DNA of 64,000 nt from Crateriforma conspicua (GCF_007752935.1 NZ_CP036319.1:2108001-2172000); one strand, 5' to 3'; positions 1 to 8,797 are shown, counted from the first letter of the stretch. The notes: a model not told the origin generated them from the sequence alone. A program made the numbers and translations.

Positions 1-231
1 GAATTCATGCAAACAGAGCTGATGCAAACGCTCAGGTGGATGCGAGTTCCCGGCGACACAATCTTCTTCCTTGGTGCCGTCGCGCTCGTCTGGTTCATCT
101 TCGGACTTTGGACCGGACACTCGTTCTCGAAGGAACCCGATGGCTTTGACCCGCCGGAGAACGAAGCAACCGACTTCGACCGCACAGACACCGAACAGCC
201 TGAAGAGGATCGCGAAGCTGTCCTTGCCTAA
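1..231 (+). CDS. norB: Quinol-dependent nitric oxide reductase NorB, C-terminal end (partial)
   Basis: The reading frame is open from the first base of the window, so this is the 3' end of a gene that begins upstream. The peptide has the pattern QTLRWMRVPGDTIF followed by a hydrophobic helix (about residues 20-37) and an acidic tail. That matches the last transmembrane helix of quinol-oxidising NO reductases (qNorB), inner-membrane haem-copper-family enzymes that reduce 2 NO to N2O. The RVPGD motif before the last helix is the main reason for the call. The next gene, ric, repairs NO-damaged iron centres, which supports it. Only about 76 residues are visible, so subtype and catalytic residues cannot be judged. 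Confidence 0.75.
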   Translation, partial: EFMQTELMQTLRWMRVPGDTIFFLGAVALVWFIFGLWTGHSFSKEPDGFDPPENEATDFDRTDTEQPEEDREAVLA

Positions 232-286
232 TCCGTTCTCTACTTCCAATCCTTTCACCAAACCACATCCTGAAGGAATCTCAACC

Positions 287-1003
287 ATGCTCACCCTCGA
301 CCCTGAACAATCCGTCGGAGACTTCGTTCGCCAGAAACCCACTCGCGCTCGTGTCTTTGAGTCGCTCAAGATCGACTACTGCTGCGGCGGCAAAGTGTCG
401 CTGAACCGTGCTTGCGAAAAACGCGGCATCGAAGTCGATGAAGTGCTGCTGGCGATCACTCAAAACGACGCTCAAGCCGACATCGACACGCTTGTGGACG
501 TCGATGCGATGGGATTGACCGAGCTGGCCGATCATATCGAAACGACTCACCACGCCTATCTGCGTGAAGAGTTGCCTCGGCTCGATTTCATGACCGAGAA
601 GGTTTCGCGAGTCCACGGCGACAAGGACCGGCGGCTGTTCAAGATGCGTGAGGCATTCGTCGCCCTGAAAGCCGAACTCGAGCCGCACATGATGAAAGAG
701 GAGAAGATCCTTTTTCCGATCGTGCGCCAATTGGAAGCGTCGGCCGAGCGGCAAGAGAACCACTGTGGCAGCGTCGCCAACCCGATCCGTCAGATGGAAC
801 ATGAGCATGACCAAGCCGGCAACGCACTGACTGTATTGAATGAGTCCACCGACGGTTACACGCCGCCCGAATGGGCGTGCAACACGTACCGTGCGATGCT
901 CGATTCACTGGCGCAACTCGAACGCGACATGCATCAACACATCCACAAAGAGAACAACGTATTGTTTCCCAAAGCGATTGGGCTCGAACAAGGCAAAGGT
1001 TGA
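287..1003 (+). CDS. ric: Iron-sulfur cluster repair di-iron protein (Ric/YtfE/DnrN family)
   Basis: A 238-residue cytoplasmic protein of the ScdA/YtfE/DnrN family, which repairs Fe-S clusters after NO or oxidative damage. The N-terminal ScdA domain carries the conserved double cysteine in IDYCCGG (residues 32-33). The rest is a hemerythrin-like four-helix bundle with iron-ligand motifs HHAYLREE, HMMKEEKILFP, MEHEH and HIHKENNVLFP. Length is typical for the family. The ATG at 287 is preceded by a GAAGGA ribosome site, and translation from here gives the canonical N-terminus; the frame stays open upstream without family similarity. It sits 55 bp after norB and 4 bp before a methyltransferase, so it is probably part of an NO-response operon. 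Confidence 0.93.
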   Translation: MLTLDPEQSVGDFVRQKPTRARVFESLKIDYCCGGKVSLNRACEKRGIEVDEVLLAITQNDAQADIDTLVDVDAMGLTELADHIETTHHAYLREELPRLDFMTEKVSRVHGDKDRRLFKMREAFVALKAELEPHMMKEEKILFPIVRQLEASAERQENHCGSVANPIRQMEHEHDQAGNALTVLNESTDGYTPPEWACNTYRAMLDSLAQLERDMHQHIHKENNVLFPKAIGLEQGKG

Positions 1004-1007
1004 AACG

Positions 1008-1850
1008 ATGTCCATGGCCACTCATCCGAACGCTGTTTCACAATCAAATTCTACCCCCGCGATGCCGGGCGAGAAACTCGACGCATCCAAGATGCCTGGG
1101 CATTGGCTGCTGGCGCGCCTGGGCAAGCGAGTCCTGCGCCCCGGCGGTATCGAACTGACCCGGCGGATGCTTGATTCATTGATGATTTCATCCTCCGACA
1201 CGGTCGTCGAACTCGCACCGGGATTGGGCACGACGGCTCGCATTACCCTGGCGAAGCGACCGGCGGCGTACATCGCCGTCGAACGTGATCCCGACGCGGC
1301 GGCCCAGGTGCAAGCATTGGTGTCCGATCCGCGTGATCGCTGCGTCCAAGGCAACGCAGCACAAACGGGCTTGCCGAGCGAGTCGGCCGACGTGGTCTAC
1401 GGCGAAGCGATGTTGACGATGCAAGTCGAAAGTCAGAAACAAGCCATCGCCGAAGAGGCCTGGCGAATTTTGCGTCCCGGCGGCCGCTACGCCATTCACG
1501 AACTCGGCTTGATGCCCGACGACAGCGATGAATCCCTCAAGGACGCGATCATGAAGAATGTCTCCGAAGCGATCCACGTCGGTGCCCGTCCGCTAACCGT
1601 TTCGGATTGGCGTCAAACGCTCGAAGCGGCCGGGTTGCATGTCGATTCATCGACCTGTGTGACCGCTCCGATGCACTTATTGAAACCACGACGTGTCCTG
1701 GCCGATGAAGGTTTCTTCGGCACCGCTCGGATCGCTTTCAACGTATTGCGAACACCCGCCGCACGAAAACGCGTTCACGCGATGCGTCGCGTTTTCCGTC
1801 GTTATGAAGATCACCTTTGCGCCGTCACGATGGTCGGCCAGAAATCCTAA
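1008..1850 (+). CDS. Class I SAM-dependent methyltransferase
   Basis: A 280-residue soluble protein with a Rossmann methyltransferase core. VVELAPGLGTTARITL (about residues 68-83) is motif I for S-adenosylmethionine, AVERDP supplies the acidic residue at the end of strand 2, and ADVVYGEAMLTM with the later ILRPGGRYAIHELGL are the motif IV and post-motif regions of Methyltransf_11-type enzymes. The start ATG lies 4 bp after the ric stop, implying co-translation. Methyltransferases of this kind recur next to ric/norB in denitrification clusters, but I cannot tell the substrate from sequence. Confidence 0.8.
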   Translation: MSMATHPNAVSQSNSTPAMPGEKLDASKMPGHWLLARLGKRVLRPGGIELTRRMLDSLMISSSDTVVELAPGLGTTARITLAKRPAAYIAVERDPDAAAQVQALVSDPRDRCVQGNAAQTGLPSESADVVYGEAMLTMQVESQKQAIAEEAWRILRPGGRYAIHELGLMPDDSDESLKDAIMKNVSEAIHVGARPLTVSDWRQTLEAAGLHVDSSTCVTAPMHLLKPRRVLADEGFFGTARIAFNVLRTPAARKRVHAMRRVFRRYEDHLCAVTMVGQKS

Positions 1851-1877
1851 TTCCTCCCAACTCTAGAGAACTCAATC

Positions 1878-2171
1878 ATGATTCGTTACCTCACCCTCAT
1901 CCAATTCACAGACCAAGGCGCTCGAAACGTTGACAAATCGGTGCAACGAGCATCAGACTTTAGCAAGTCCGTCAGTGACGCTGGCGGCAAACTGGTCTCG
2001 CAAGTTTGGACCGTTGGCCAGTACGACGGCTGTGTGGTGTTTGAAACGCCCGATGAAGCGACCGGCTCTGCTTTGCTGATCAAACTGGCCAAAGACGGCA
2101 ACGTGCGTACCCAGACGATGCGTTGCTACGACAACCAAGAATTTGAGAACGTATTGAAGGCGGTATCATGA
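1878..2171 (+). CDS. GYD domain protein
   Basis: A 97-residue protein matching the GYD family (PF08734): it starts MIRYLTLIQFTDQGARN and contains a VGQYDGCVVFETPDE segment where the family has its eponymous G-x-Y-D motif. These are small ferredoxin-fold alpha/beta proteins of unknown biochemical function, often beside redox genes. No signal peptide or metal-binding cysteine cluster is present. The 3' end overlaps the cupin gene by ATGA, so the two are translationally coupled within the NO cluster. Confidence 0.75.
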   Translation: MIRYLTLIQFTDQGARNVDKSVQRASDFSKSVSDAGGKLVSQVWTVGQYDGCVVFETPDEATGSALLIKLAKDGNVRTQTMRCYDNQEFENVLKAVS

Positions 2172-2503
2172 GCGACCAAGCCAAAACCTTCCTCGACCTT
2201 ACCACCGAAGTCGAAATCCAAACTGGCGGAACGATTAGCAAGACTCTGCACCAGGACGACGGACTGAAAGTGGTTCTGTTCGGCTTCGATGCCGGGCAAG
2301 AACTGTCCGAACACACCGCCGCGGTTCCCGCGATCCTGCAGTTTCTCGATGGCGACGCCACGGTGACCTTGGGTGACGAGACGATCCAGGCATCAGCGGG
2401 CACGTTCGTTCACATGGCTGCGAACCTGTCGCACAGCATCACGGCGAACAAGGCGACGAAGATGTTGCTTCTGTTGCTCAAGGGAGCGAAGTCGAATGCG
2501 TAG
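2168..2503 (+). CDS. Small single-domain cupin protein
   Basis: A 111-residue single cupin barrel. GQELSEHTAAVPAILQFLDGDATVTLGD is cupin motif 1, with only one histidine (EHTA) where many members have HxH. AGTFVHMAANLSHSI is motif 2, giving one or two further histidines. Related cupins in bacteria bind a single Fe or Zn, but the function of this subgroup is not defined. The ATGA overlap with the GYD gene and the 8-bp overlap with the following propeller gene place it firmly in the operon. A redox or metal-sensing role in NO stress would be inference only. Confidence 0.78.
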   Translation: MSDQAKTFLDLTTEVEIQTGGTISKTLHQDDGLKVVLFGFDAGQELSEHTAAVPAILQFLDGDATVTLGDETIQASAGTFVHMAANLSHSITANKATKMLLLLLKGAKSNA

Positions 2504-3974
2504 ATCGAGGATGGATTCTGGTAGAAAATTGTGGGTCGAAAATGTATTTACTGTATATCTTCTACGAATAAGTTTCGTCCTAATCGTCGCTGCCCCCATC
2601 CACGCTGGTGAGAACTGGACCGGGCTTCGTGGCGACGGCAGCAGCACGGTGATGGCTGACTTGCCGACGCGATGGTCGTCCGACGAAGGCATCGCCTGGC
2701 AGGCCGACATTCACGGCTACGGTCAATCGTCGCCGGTCGTTTGGGGCGATCACGTTTACGTGACCAGCAGCGAGGGACCGTGGCAACAAGACTGCCAAGT
2801 TCACGCATTCGATTTGCAGTCGGGAACAAGGCTCTGGACCACGCACATGGAAGCGACAACGAAAGTTGAAAACTACTTTCGCAACAGCCGTGCGGCGCCG
2901 ACGTGCTGCGTCGATGAATCGGGCGTCTATTCGTTCTTCGCCAGCGGTGATGTGACGTCAATGACGCATCACGGTGAAATACGCTGGAGCACACCGATCA
3001 TCAAGACGTACGGCGAAGTCGATAACGAACGCGGCGTTGCCAGTTCGCTTTCGCAAACCGATACGCACTTGTTCGTTCTGGTCGACCATCATGGGCCGTC
3101 TTATCTGTTGGCGGTTGATAAACGCAGCGGTGACGTGGATTGGAAAACCGATCGCGGCGACCGTGTTCCGTCGTGGTCCTCGCCGGTGATCGCGAAAATT
3201 GGAAAGCGAAACATCGTTGTCACCAGTTCGGCCGACACAGTGGATGCCTACGACGCAGCGACTGGCGAATCACTGTGGCAACTCGACGGTTTGCAAGGCA
3301 ACCACATTCCCTCCGCATCCGTCGCCGGCAACCGGATACTTGTCGGATCCACCACCATGTACGGCGGCGCGACCGACGAGGACGCCGTCGCGGGATCGAA
3401 TTGCTGCATCGAACTGACCGAAGAAGACGGCAAACTCGGCTACAAAGTCCGCTGGGGAGCCGAACGAGCGAACTCGTACTATTCGACGCCGCTGGCCTTC
3501 GCCGGATACGTTTACTATGTCAACAAAGTCGGAGTGCTTTACTGCGTTGACCAGGAAACCGGCGAGCAGGTCTTCGCGAAACGAATTGGCAACCCTTGTT
3601 GGGCCTCGGCCGTTGGCGTCACTCGGCCTGATGGCGAACAACTTGTCTACTTGGTCTTGAAGAACGGTTTCACGATCGTTCTGCGACCAAGCGACGAGTA
3701 CGACCAAATCGCTCGTAATCAGCTCTACGATGCCGGCGCGATGATGGACGCACGCGAGGCGGCCGAAAATCAACGCAAAGCCAACACTGTCCCCGCCGAT
3801 GAAGCCAAGCCAAAGTCGGGGCCAGAAAAGATCTTTGCCAATATGCCCGAGAGCCAACTGCACCAGATGTTTTCGTACGGCGACCCAATGGTCTACGGCG
3901 TCGCAGTCGCAGGCGATCGTCTCCTGATCCGCACCGGGCAGACGCTGTTTTGCGTCGGCGGCAAGGCGGATTGA
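2496..3974 (+). CDS. Secreted PQQ-like beta-propeller protein
   Basis: About 492 residues with an N-terminal hydrophobic segment (YLLRISFVLIVAAPIHAG), consistent with a signal peptide for export to the periplasm. The mature part begins NWTGLRGDGSS and contains repeated PQQ-propeller blades such as VHAFDLQSGTRLWTT, LLAVDKRSGDVDWKT, VDAYDAATGESLWQL and LYCVDQETGEQVF. Planctomycetes encode many such propellers, mostly of unknown substrate. I chose ATG 2496 because a GGGAG site lies about 10 bp upstream; ATG 2511 would shorten it by five residues and is also possible. It overlaps DUF454 by one base at the stop. Confidence 0.8.
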   Translation: MRRSRMDSGRKLWVENVFTVYLLRISFVLIVAAPIHAGENWTGLRGDGSSTVMADLPTRWSSDEGIAWQADIHGYGQSSPVVWGDHVYVTSSEGPWQQDCQVHAFDLQSGTRLWTTHMEATTKVENYFRNSRAAPTCCVDESGVYSFFASGDVTSMTHHGEIRWSTPIIKTYGEVDNERGVASSLSQTDTHLFVLVDHHGPSYLLAVDKRSGDVDWKTDRGDRVPSWSSPVIAKIGKRNIVVTSSADTVDAYDAATGESLWQLDGLQGNHIPSASVAGNRILVGSTTMYGGATDEDAVAGSNCCIELTEEDGKLGYKVRWGAERANSYYSTPLAFAGYVYYVNKVGVLYCVDQETGEQVFAKRIGNPCWASAVGVTRPDGEQLVYLVLKNGFTIVLRPSDEYDQIARNQLYDAGAMMDAREAAENQRKANTVPADEAKPKSGPEKIFANMPESQLHQMFSYGDPMVYGVAVAGDRLLIRTGQTLFCVGGKAD

Positions 3975-4423
3975 TGGCACAAGAAGCGACCATTCCAACG
4001 GTGTCTGGATGGCGGCGCGGCTTGTACTGGTTCGCCGCGGTGTTCTTCTTTGTGTTGGCCATGATCGGAGTCGTCCTGCCCGGCATTCCCACGACACCGT
4101 TTCTGCTCCTAATGTGTTATTTCCTAATCCGCGTGTCGCCGGCGATGCACGCCAAGGCGATGGCATGGCCGGTCGTTGGTGGACCGCTTCGGGACTGGCG
4201 AGATCAGGGCGGTGTCCGGTCCGGCGTTAAAGTGCTCGCGATCGCGATGGTCACGTTACTGGTCGGATCGACCCTGTTGTTCAGCCCGCTGAACATCGCG
4301 ATCAAGACCGTCATTCTGCTGGCCGCGTTCTACGGCATTTGGTTTGTTTGGCGATTGCCAACTGCACGATCATCACGCGATGCAATGCGATCAGAGCAAA
4401 ATCCTGGTTCATCAAGTTGGTAA
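3974..4423 (+). CDS. DUF454 (YbaN-type) inner-membrane protein
   Basis: A 149-residue membrane protein of the DUF454/YbaN family. It has the family signature GVVLPGIPTTPFLLL within the first membrane segment (residues about 15-45), then WPVVGGPLRDW in the cytoplasmic loop and two more hydrophobic segments (about 85-105 and 108-125). The function of the family is unknown; members are frequently found next to haem and denitrification genes. The start codon overlaps the stop of the propeller gene (TGATG), so it is translationally coupled. It is the last gene before a 260-bp gap that carries the regulator's promoter. Confidence 0.85.
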   Translation: MAQEATIPTVSGWRRGLYWFAAVFFFVLAMIGVVLPGIPTTPFLLLMCYFLIRVSPAMHAKAMAWPVVGGPLRDWRDQGGVRSGVKVLAIAMVTLLVGSTLLFSPLNIAIKTVILLAAFYGIWFVWRLPTARSSRDAMRSEQNPGSSSW

Positions 4424-4609
4424 AAATCGACGAGGTGCAGTCGCTCACCTGATGGTTGGATGTCTGAGCAAGCGAACCCACTGCATTCGGCTCTTGGGAT
4501 CCTGGATACTTCCTTCTTGGGTGGTCGGCCTTTGGCGGACTTTTCCCTGGTGCAAGACAGCGGGCTTCCGGCGAACTACGTTTGCATCAAACGCGATCAC
4601 TGCATAAAG

Positions 4610-4627
4610 TATACATTCGGATGCATA
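4610..4627. promoter_or_regulatory. Imperfect palindrome upstream of the Rrf2-family regulator
   Basis: TATACAT-TCGG-ATGCATA forms two 7-bp arms with one mismatch around a 4-bp spacer. It lies about 60 bp before the Rrf2 start, in a locally AT-rich patch of an otherwise GC-rich gap. Rrf2/NsrR proteins bind AT-rich dyads of this general size, so autoregulation is plausible. This is inferred from symmetry and position only; no -35/-10 pair is convincing around it. Confidence 0.4.
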
Positions 4628-4685
4628 ATACTGTGTCGGGTTCCAGCTTGTCTTGCCGATCCAAAGTTTCAGACGGGTTTTCGAA

Positions 4686-5111
4686 GTGATTTCCAAGACC
4701 GCCGAATACGCCTTGCGAGCCATCGCCTGCATGGGTAGCCAGCCGGATCAGCCGGTTTCGGCCAACGCGTTGGCCGAATTGACCAAGGTGCCGCGTCGTT
4801 ACTTAACACGGGTGCTGCAGGATTTGTGCGCCGCCGGCATGGTCCAGTCGCGCCCCGGTCCGGGCGGCGGCTACGCACTGGCCAAACCAATCGGCAAGCT
4901 GACGATTCTTGATGTCATCAACACGGTTGCACCAATCGAACGAATCAAAAAGTGTCCCCTGGGCTTGAAAACACACACGAAACTTTGCCCGCTGCACGCT
5001 GAACTCGATCGAGCCTACGCGGCAACCGAAAAGGCATTCAAGGGTGTTACGATTAAGGATCTGGTCAACTCCGCCAGCCCGATCGTTCCTTTGTGCGAGA
5101 CCGCGTCATGA
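4686..5111 (+). CDS. Rrf2-family transcriptional regulator, NsrR-like
   Basis: A 141-residue winged-helix regulator of the Rrf2 family. [13 protein letters not shown] is the classic N-terminus and is why I start at the GTG at 4686. The wing is [13 protein letters not shown] (about residues 50-63). Cluster-binding members have three cysteines after this; here only two are evident, in [18 protein letters not shown] (about residues 97-114). A conventional three-Cys cluster site is therefore incomplete and a histidine or other ligand may complete it. Position in a cluster with norB and ric suggests an NsrR-like NO sensor. The ATGA overlap couples it to the DUF3565 gene. Confidence 0.85.
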   Translation: MISKTAEYALRAIACMGSQPDQPVSANALAELTKVPRRYLTRVLQDLCAAGMVQSRPGPGGGYALAKPIGKLTILDVINTVAPIERIKKCPLGLKTHTKLCPLHAELDRAYAATEKAFKGVTIKDLVNSASPIVPLCETAS

Positions 5112-5368
5112 CTGAATTCGACGAATCAACTGAACAAGACGCGACCAAACCGCAGCCGATTCTTGGGTTCCATACCGACGATGAAGGCCACTGGGTTTCG
5201 CAACTTGCTTGTGGTCACAACCAGCACGTCCGCCATGATCCACCGTTGGTCACTCGGAACTGGGTGCTGACTCAACAAGGACGCGACACGATGATCGGCT
5301 ATCATCTCGGTTGCAAGAAGTGTATTGACGGTGCTCCCGCAGATGACCGGCCGGAGACCAACGCATGA
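5108..5368 (+). CDS. DUF3565 small cysteine/histidine-rich protein
   Basis: An 86-residue protein with the DUF3565 pattern: [26 protein letters not shown], then [23 protein letters not shown]. Conserved cysteines and histidines (CGHNQHVRH and GCKKC) could bind a metal. The family's function is unknown and it is commonly found near nitrogen-oxide genes. It overlaps the Rrf2 gene upstream (ATGA) and the haem-protein gene downstream by 4 bp, so all three are likely translated from one message. Confidence 0.82.
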   Translation: MTEFDESTEQDATKPQPILGFHTDDEGHWVSQLACGHNQHVRHDPPLVTRNWVLTQQGRDTMIGYHLGCKKCIDGAPADDRPETNA

Positions 5369-5919
5369 TCCGTCGATGCATACTTATTGCCACCGTGCTG
5401 ACAGTCATCACTCTGGTCACAATCGCTAACGATCAAGAAGCCCAATCGAACACCGAGAATGTCGCGCAGGCGACATCCATTGTAGAAGCTCGCTCGCGTG
5501 CAAAGATGCTTCACGAACTGGTTTGCGGAACTCTTCAAATCATGCACCGAGACTTCTTCGACGAAGACAACGCTCACGCCATTCCATCGGCGTCGCTCGA
5601 AGATGTGTTCCACGAGATGGGCGACAGCTATGATGTGAAAATGAAATGGTTGATCATTAATACCGACGTCGTCAATGTCGATCACGAACCCGAAACGCCG
5701 TTCGAGAAAGACGCTGTGAAATTGCTCGCCGCCGGCAAACCGTTCGCCGAGCATACTACCTCAAATCGTTATCACTTCGCCGGACCGATCCGTCTCGGGT
5801 CACAGTGTTTGAAATGTCACGTGAAGCGACGCACCAGCAACGAAGATCGCACAGCCGGCCTGGTCATCACGATGCCGCTAAGGAGCGAATTGCCGACGGC
5901 AGCATCAACCGCCGATTGA
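5365..5919 (+). CDS. DUF3365 (Tll0287-like) exported haem-binding protein
   Basis: 184 residues with an N-terminal hydrophobic helix (ILIATVLTVITLVTIAN) that exports or anchors it. A single c-type haem site CLKCH (about residues 150-154) follows the RYHFAGPIRLGSQ segment typical of DUF3365/Tll0287-like domains, which adopt a PAS-like fold with covalent haem. DAVKLLAAGKPFAEH and LIINTDVVNVDHEPETPFEK are also characteristic. A role as NO or redox sensor or electron carrier fits the cluster but is inference. It overlaps the 3' end of moaA on the other strand by 15 bp. Confidence 0.78.
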   Translation: MIRRCILIATVLTVITLVTIANDQEAQSNTENVAQATSIVEARSRAKMLHELVCGTLQIMHRDFFDEDNAHAIPSASLEDVFHEMGDSYDVKMKWLIINTDVVNVDHEPETPFEKDAVKLLAAGKPFAEHTTSNRYHFAGPIRLGSQCLKCHVKRRTSNEDRTAGLVITMPLRSELPTAASTAD

Positions 5920-6909
5920 ATACATTGGACGCGACGGCCGATCGAAGGATAGATCATCCGTTCCGTGACCTCGCTTCTTGGCCATCACCGCCGACACGAT
6001 TTTATCAGCGATTGCTTCATCGCTGCTGCCGTCCCGCAAGAGCGCCCGCAAGTCACCGGAATCGCCGCCGAACAAACAGTTGCGTAGCTGCCCGTCCGCG
6101 GTCAAACGAAACCGATTGCACGTGCTGCAAAACGGCTGCGTTACCGAAGCGATGATGCCGATGGTGCCAACGCCATCCTCAAACGTGTAGTCTATCGCTG
6201 GCGAAACACTTGGCTCCCCCTTTGGCGAGAGCACTCCAACTCGCTGGGCGAACAGATCCAAGATCCGTTTCCCGGCCAGCACTCGCGAATCGTCCCAGTT
6301 CCCATCGGCGTCGAGCGGCATGAACTCGATAAACCGAACCGGAATGTCCGTCGCCCGAGTGAACTCGCCAAAAGCCGCGATCTGACGTTCGGTGAAATGC
6401 TTCATCGCAATCGCGTTGACCTTCACCTTTACGTCCATCGCTCGGCAAGCGTCAATCGCGTCGAGCACCCGCTGCATCCCCGGTCGCCGCGTCACTTCAA
6501 AAAATGATGCTTCGTCTAGCGCATCCAAGCTGATGTTCACGCTGCGAAGTCCAGCGGCATGAAGCTGCGACAACTGATCGGCCAACAGGATCGCGTTGGT
6601 AGTCAACGAGACCTTCTTCACACCGGCAACGTTGCCGATTGCCCTCACCAATTTGTACAACTGCGAACGCACCAAAGGTTCGCCGCCGGTCAAACGAACG
6701 TCATCGACGCCCAACCCCGCCGCGATACGCACCACTCGCGTAATTTCCTCAAACGTCAGGATCGAGTCACGCTCGCAATAGTCCGGCGTGTCAGCCGGCA
6801 TGCAGTACGTGCAGCGCAGGTTGCAACGATCGGTCACACTGACCCGTAAACTCGTATGCTTTCGTCCGAAACGATCCACCAACACGCCGCGATTCAACCT
6901 TTCACTCAT
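5905..6909 (-). CDS. moaA: GTP 3',8-cyclase MoaA (molybdenum cofactor biosynthesis)
   Basis: 334-residue radical SAM enzyme that converts GTP to 3',8-cyclo-7,8-dihydro-GTP, the first step of molybdopterin synthesis. The N-terminal cluster motif is SVTDRCNLRCTYCMP, with VRLTGGEPLVR (SAM-binding GGE) after it. The C-terminal Fe-S motif is FCSTCNRFRLTADGQLRNCL. The expected C-terminal double glycine appears as YSIGG. I chose the ATG at 6909 (MSERLNRGVLVDRFGR), which gives the normal MoaA length; the frame remains open upstream with no homology. It converges on the haem-protein gene. Molybdenum cofactor would serve nitrate reductase in such an organism. Confidence 0.95.
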   Translation of the reverse strand: MSERLNRGVLVDRFGRKHTSLRVSVTDRCNLRCTYCMPADTPDYCERDSILTFEEITRVVRIAAGLGVDDVRLTGGEPLVRSQLYKLVRAIGNVAGVKKVSLTTNAILLADQLSQLHAAGLRSVNISLDALDEASFFEVTRRPGMQRVLDAIDACRAMDVKVKVNAIAMKHFTERQIAAFGEFTRATDIPVRFIEFMPLDADGNWDDSRVLAGKRILDLFAQRVGVLSPKGEPSVSPAIDYTFEDGVGTIGIIASVTQPFCSTCNRFRLTADGQLRNCLFGGDSGDLRALLRDGSSDEAIADKIVSAVMAKKRGHGTDDLSFDRPSRPMYSIGG

Positions 6910-6992
6910 CAGGAATTGCTCACAACCGCATTCTACCATCGGACGGTGATTCCCCCCAGACGCTCCATCGCGAAGTCGGAGTATGTAAGCAC

Positions 6993-7029
6993 GAAAAAAG
7001 CGACCACCAGCAAATGCCGATGGTCGCTT
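6993..7029 (-). terminator. Rho-independent terminator of the porin gene
   Basis: On the minus strand AAGCGACCA and TGGTCGCTT form a perfect 9-bp stem around a 13-base loop, followed by a run of T. It lies about 70 bp after the stop of the alginate-export-type porin gene and before moaA, so it separates the two minus-strand units. Confidence 0.8.
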
Positions 7030-7096
7030 GAATGACTTGGGGAGCCACGCCTTGGCGATCACAACGAAGCAAAACGACCGCCAATCTCTTTATCGT

Positions 7097-8797
7097 TCAA
7101 TAACGGGTCTGGAATTGAGCGTAAAAGAAGTCCGCGTCGTTATCTTCGTCAACCGGACCGATCGTCGCCGAATCGAAGTAGTCACCGCCGCTGAAGTGCG
7201 AGTAGCCGAGTAAAATGTTGTTTCGAGGATTCAGGTTGATGTTGAACAGAATGTCAATCTCGTGCCCCAGTTCGCGATCCTCCGCCGCATTGCCAGCTTG
7301 GTTGTAAGGAATCATCACTAGGTTGTACGGCACTGTGTCTTCGGCAAGCAATAAGTAGTGATACCAAACCAACATCGTGATTCGATCACAGAGCGGCGTA
7401 ATGATTTGCGTATTGATATCATGCAAGTTGCGCCGCCCAAACAAATCCATGAACCCGTTGTACTTGTGGGCCAGTGGGAACAGGTGGTGGTATCCTCCAT
7501 CGCCAATCGAACGTTCGTCAAAGTCTTCTTCGCCGGATGCGTAGTCGTACCAGCCCCAGATGGTCGGCTGCAGCGGAGTGCTGGCCATCTTGCGACCAAG
7601 TCCTAAAGCGACAAAACCTGCTGAGTGGCTTGCATCCGTGTTGTTATCGCCGAATTGATACGCACCTTCAAAGTCGTACAACATCCCACCATCAGTTTTT
7701 CCGAGCGATCGACCGCCGAGCGTGTGGAAGGTGAAGTTGCGATTAAGAATCGGGATGGCTGACGTATTGTCGCTGTTGTAACCCAGATAGTACGCCTCCA
7801 GCGATCCCGAGCCGACGTTGTTCATCGTTGCGTACGCACCGAAGAAGTCTTCCTTTTCGTCGCTGCGATCTTCCGCCTTGGGCACCACGTTGACCGGCCG
7901 CGTCCAAAACGCATCGAGCGAAAAGTCGCCCCTCTGGTACAAGGCACGCACACCTTCAAATGTTCGCCGTGTGTTTGCCCAATCCAGCGGGGACACAGTT
8001 CGCTGAGCACCGTAGAGCAATTCTTGGCGACCGATGCGCGTCACCAAAGAACTGTCGCCACTGTCAAACAGCTTCAGATCGACAAATAGATTTTGGATAT
8101 CAAGATCGTTCTCTTCAATGATCAACGGCTGGAACGTTTCGCCCGATGAATTGGCGTCCAAAAGTTCGCCATAAACGCGAACGTTGTTGGTCATCTGCCA
8201 ATCAGCGTATAACCGTTGGCGGAACAACCAAAAATTGTCGTCGTTGCCGGTCAGCCCGTTGGCTCCACGAAAGTTCCGTTCATTGTGATAGCGGAATCGC
8301 GTTTCACCGCCAACGCTAATCGTACCAAAGCGCGTGTCCATGTTCTTCAGCGATTCGCCACAGAAGTTCGGCCCGTCGTAGCGGGGATCGCGGAGGTAGG
8401 AAAAGTTGTTACCAAAGAACAGACCCGAGTGCGCCGATTTCATCGCTTTGGTGGCAGCCACTTTGTCTTCCTTGGTGCGGCATTCGGAGTTGCAGCAAGA
8501 ACAAGCCAGAACCGAACCCATCGAAGATCCGCTGTAGCTTCGGGCGACGGGCTCCTGCGATGCCGGAGTCGTCGTTGCACCATCGGCAAACGCCTCGGTC
8601 ACGCTGCCCTCGACATACTGCGAACTAGGCAACACTGACTCGGCGGGCTGGTTTTGAAACGTCGCCGTTTGAACGACGGTATCTGCCAACAAGGATTCAT
8701 CGGCTAGCGCAGCCGATGGAGGATACAACGCCATGGACAGCGAAGGAGCGATGATAGCGAGGGCGAGTCGCAGTTGGCGACCTGATGAACGAGGCAT
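7097..8797 (-). CDS. Alginate export-type outer-membrane beta-barrel protein
   Basis: 566 residues. The N-terminus RQLRLALAIIAPSLSMALYPPSAALA is a signal peptide. The body shows alternating beta-strand patterns of the Alginate_exp family (PF13372): FWLFRQRLYADWQMTNNVRVYGELLDAN, then SLVTRIGRQELLYGAQRTVSPLDW, RRTFEGVRALY and a C-terminal strand ending in FFYAQFQTRY with a terminal aromatic. CSCCNSEC near residue 105 is a Cys cluster unusual for a porin. Planctomycetes carry several such barrels; alginate is only the family name, not a proven substrate. Start 8797 was chosen because it gives the signal peptide directly. It is a separate transcript with its own terminator. Confidence 0.75.
   Translation of the reverse strand: MPRSSGRQLRLALAIIAPSLSMALYPPSAALADESLLADTVVQTATFQNQPAESVLPSSQYVEGSVTEAFADGATTTPASQEPVARSYSGSSMGSVLACSCCNSECRTKEDKVAATKAMKSAHSGLFFGNNFSYLRDPRYDGPNFCGESLKNMDTRFGTISVGGETRFRYHNERNFRGANGLTGNDDNFWLFRQRLYADWQMTNNVRVYGELLDANSSGETFQPLIIEENDLDIQNLFVDLKLFDSGDSSLVTRIGRQELLYGAQRTVSPLDWANTRRTFEGVRALYQRGDFSLDAFWTRPVNVVPKAEDRSDEKEDFFGAYATMNNVGSGSLEAYYLGYNSDNTSAIPILNRNFTFHTLGGRSLGKTDGGMLYDFEGAYQFGDNNTDASHSAGFVALGLGRKMASTPLQPTIWGWYDYASGEEDFDERSIGDGGYHHLFPLAHKYNGFMDLFGRRNLHDINTQIITPLCDRITMLVWYHYLLLAEDTVPYNLVMIPYNQAGNAAEDRELGHEIDILFNINLNPRNNILLGYSHFSGGDYFDSATIGPVDEDNDADFFYAQFQTRY

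Noticed and set aside
1188-1577. Minus-strand open frames across the NO cluster
   Set aside because: All are shadows of coupled plus-strand genes with clear families.
5093-5111. Earlier in-frame start for the DUF3565 gene
   Set aside because: The ATG at 5108 overlaps the Rrf2 stop (ATGA) and gives the normal family length.
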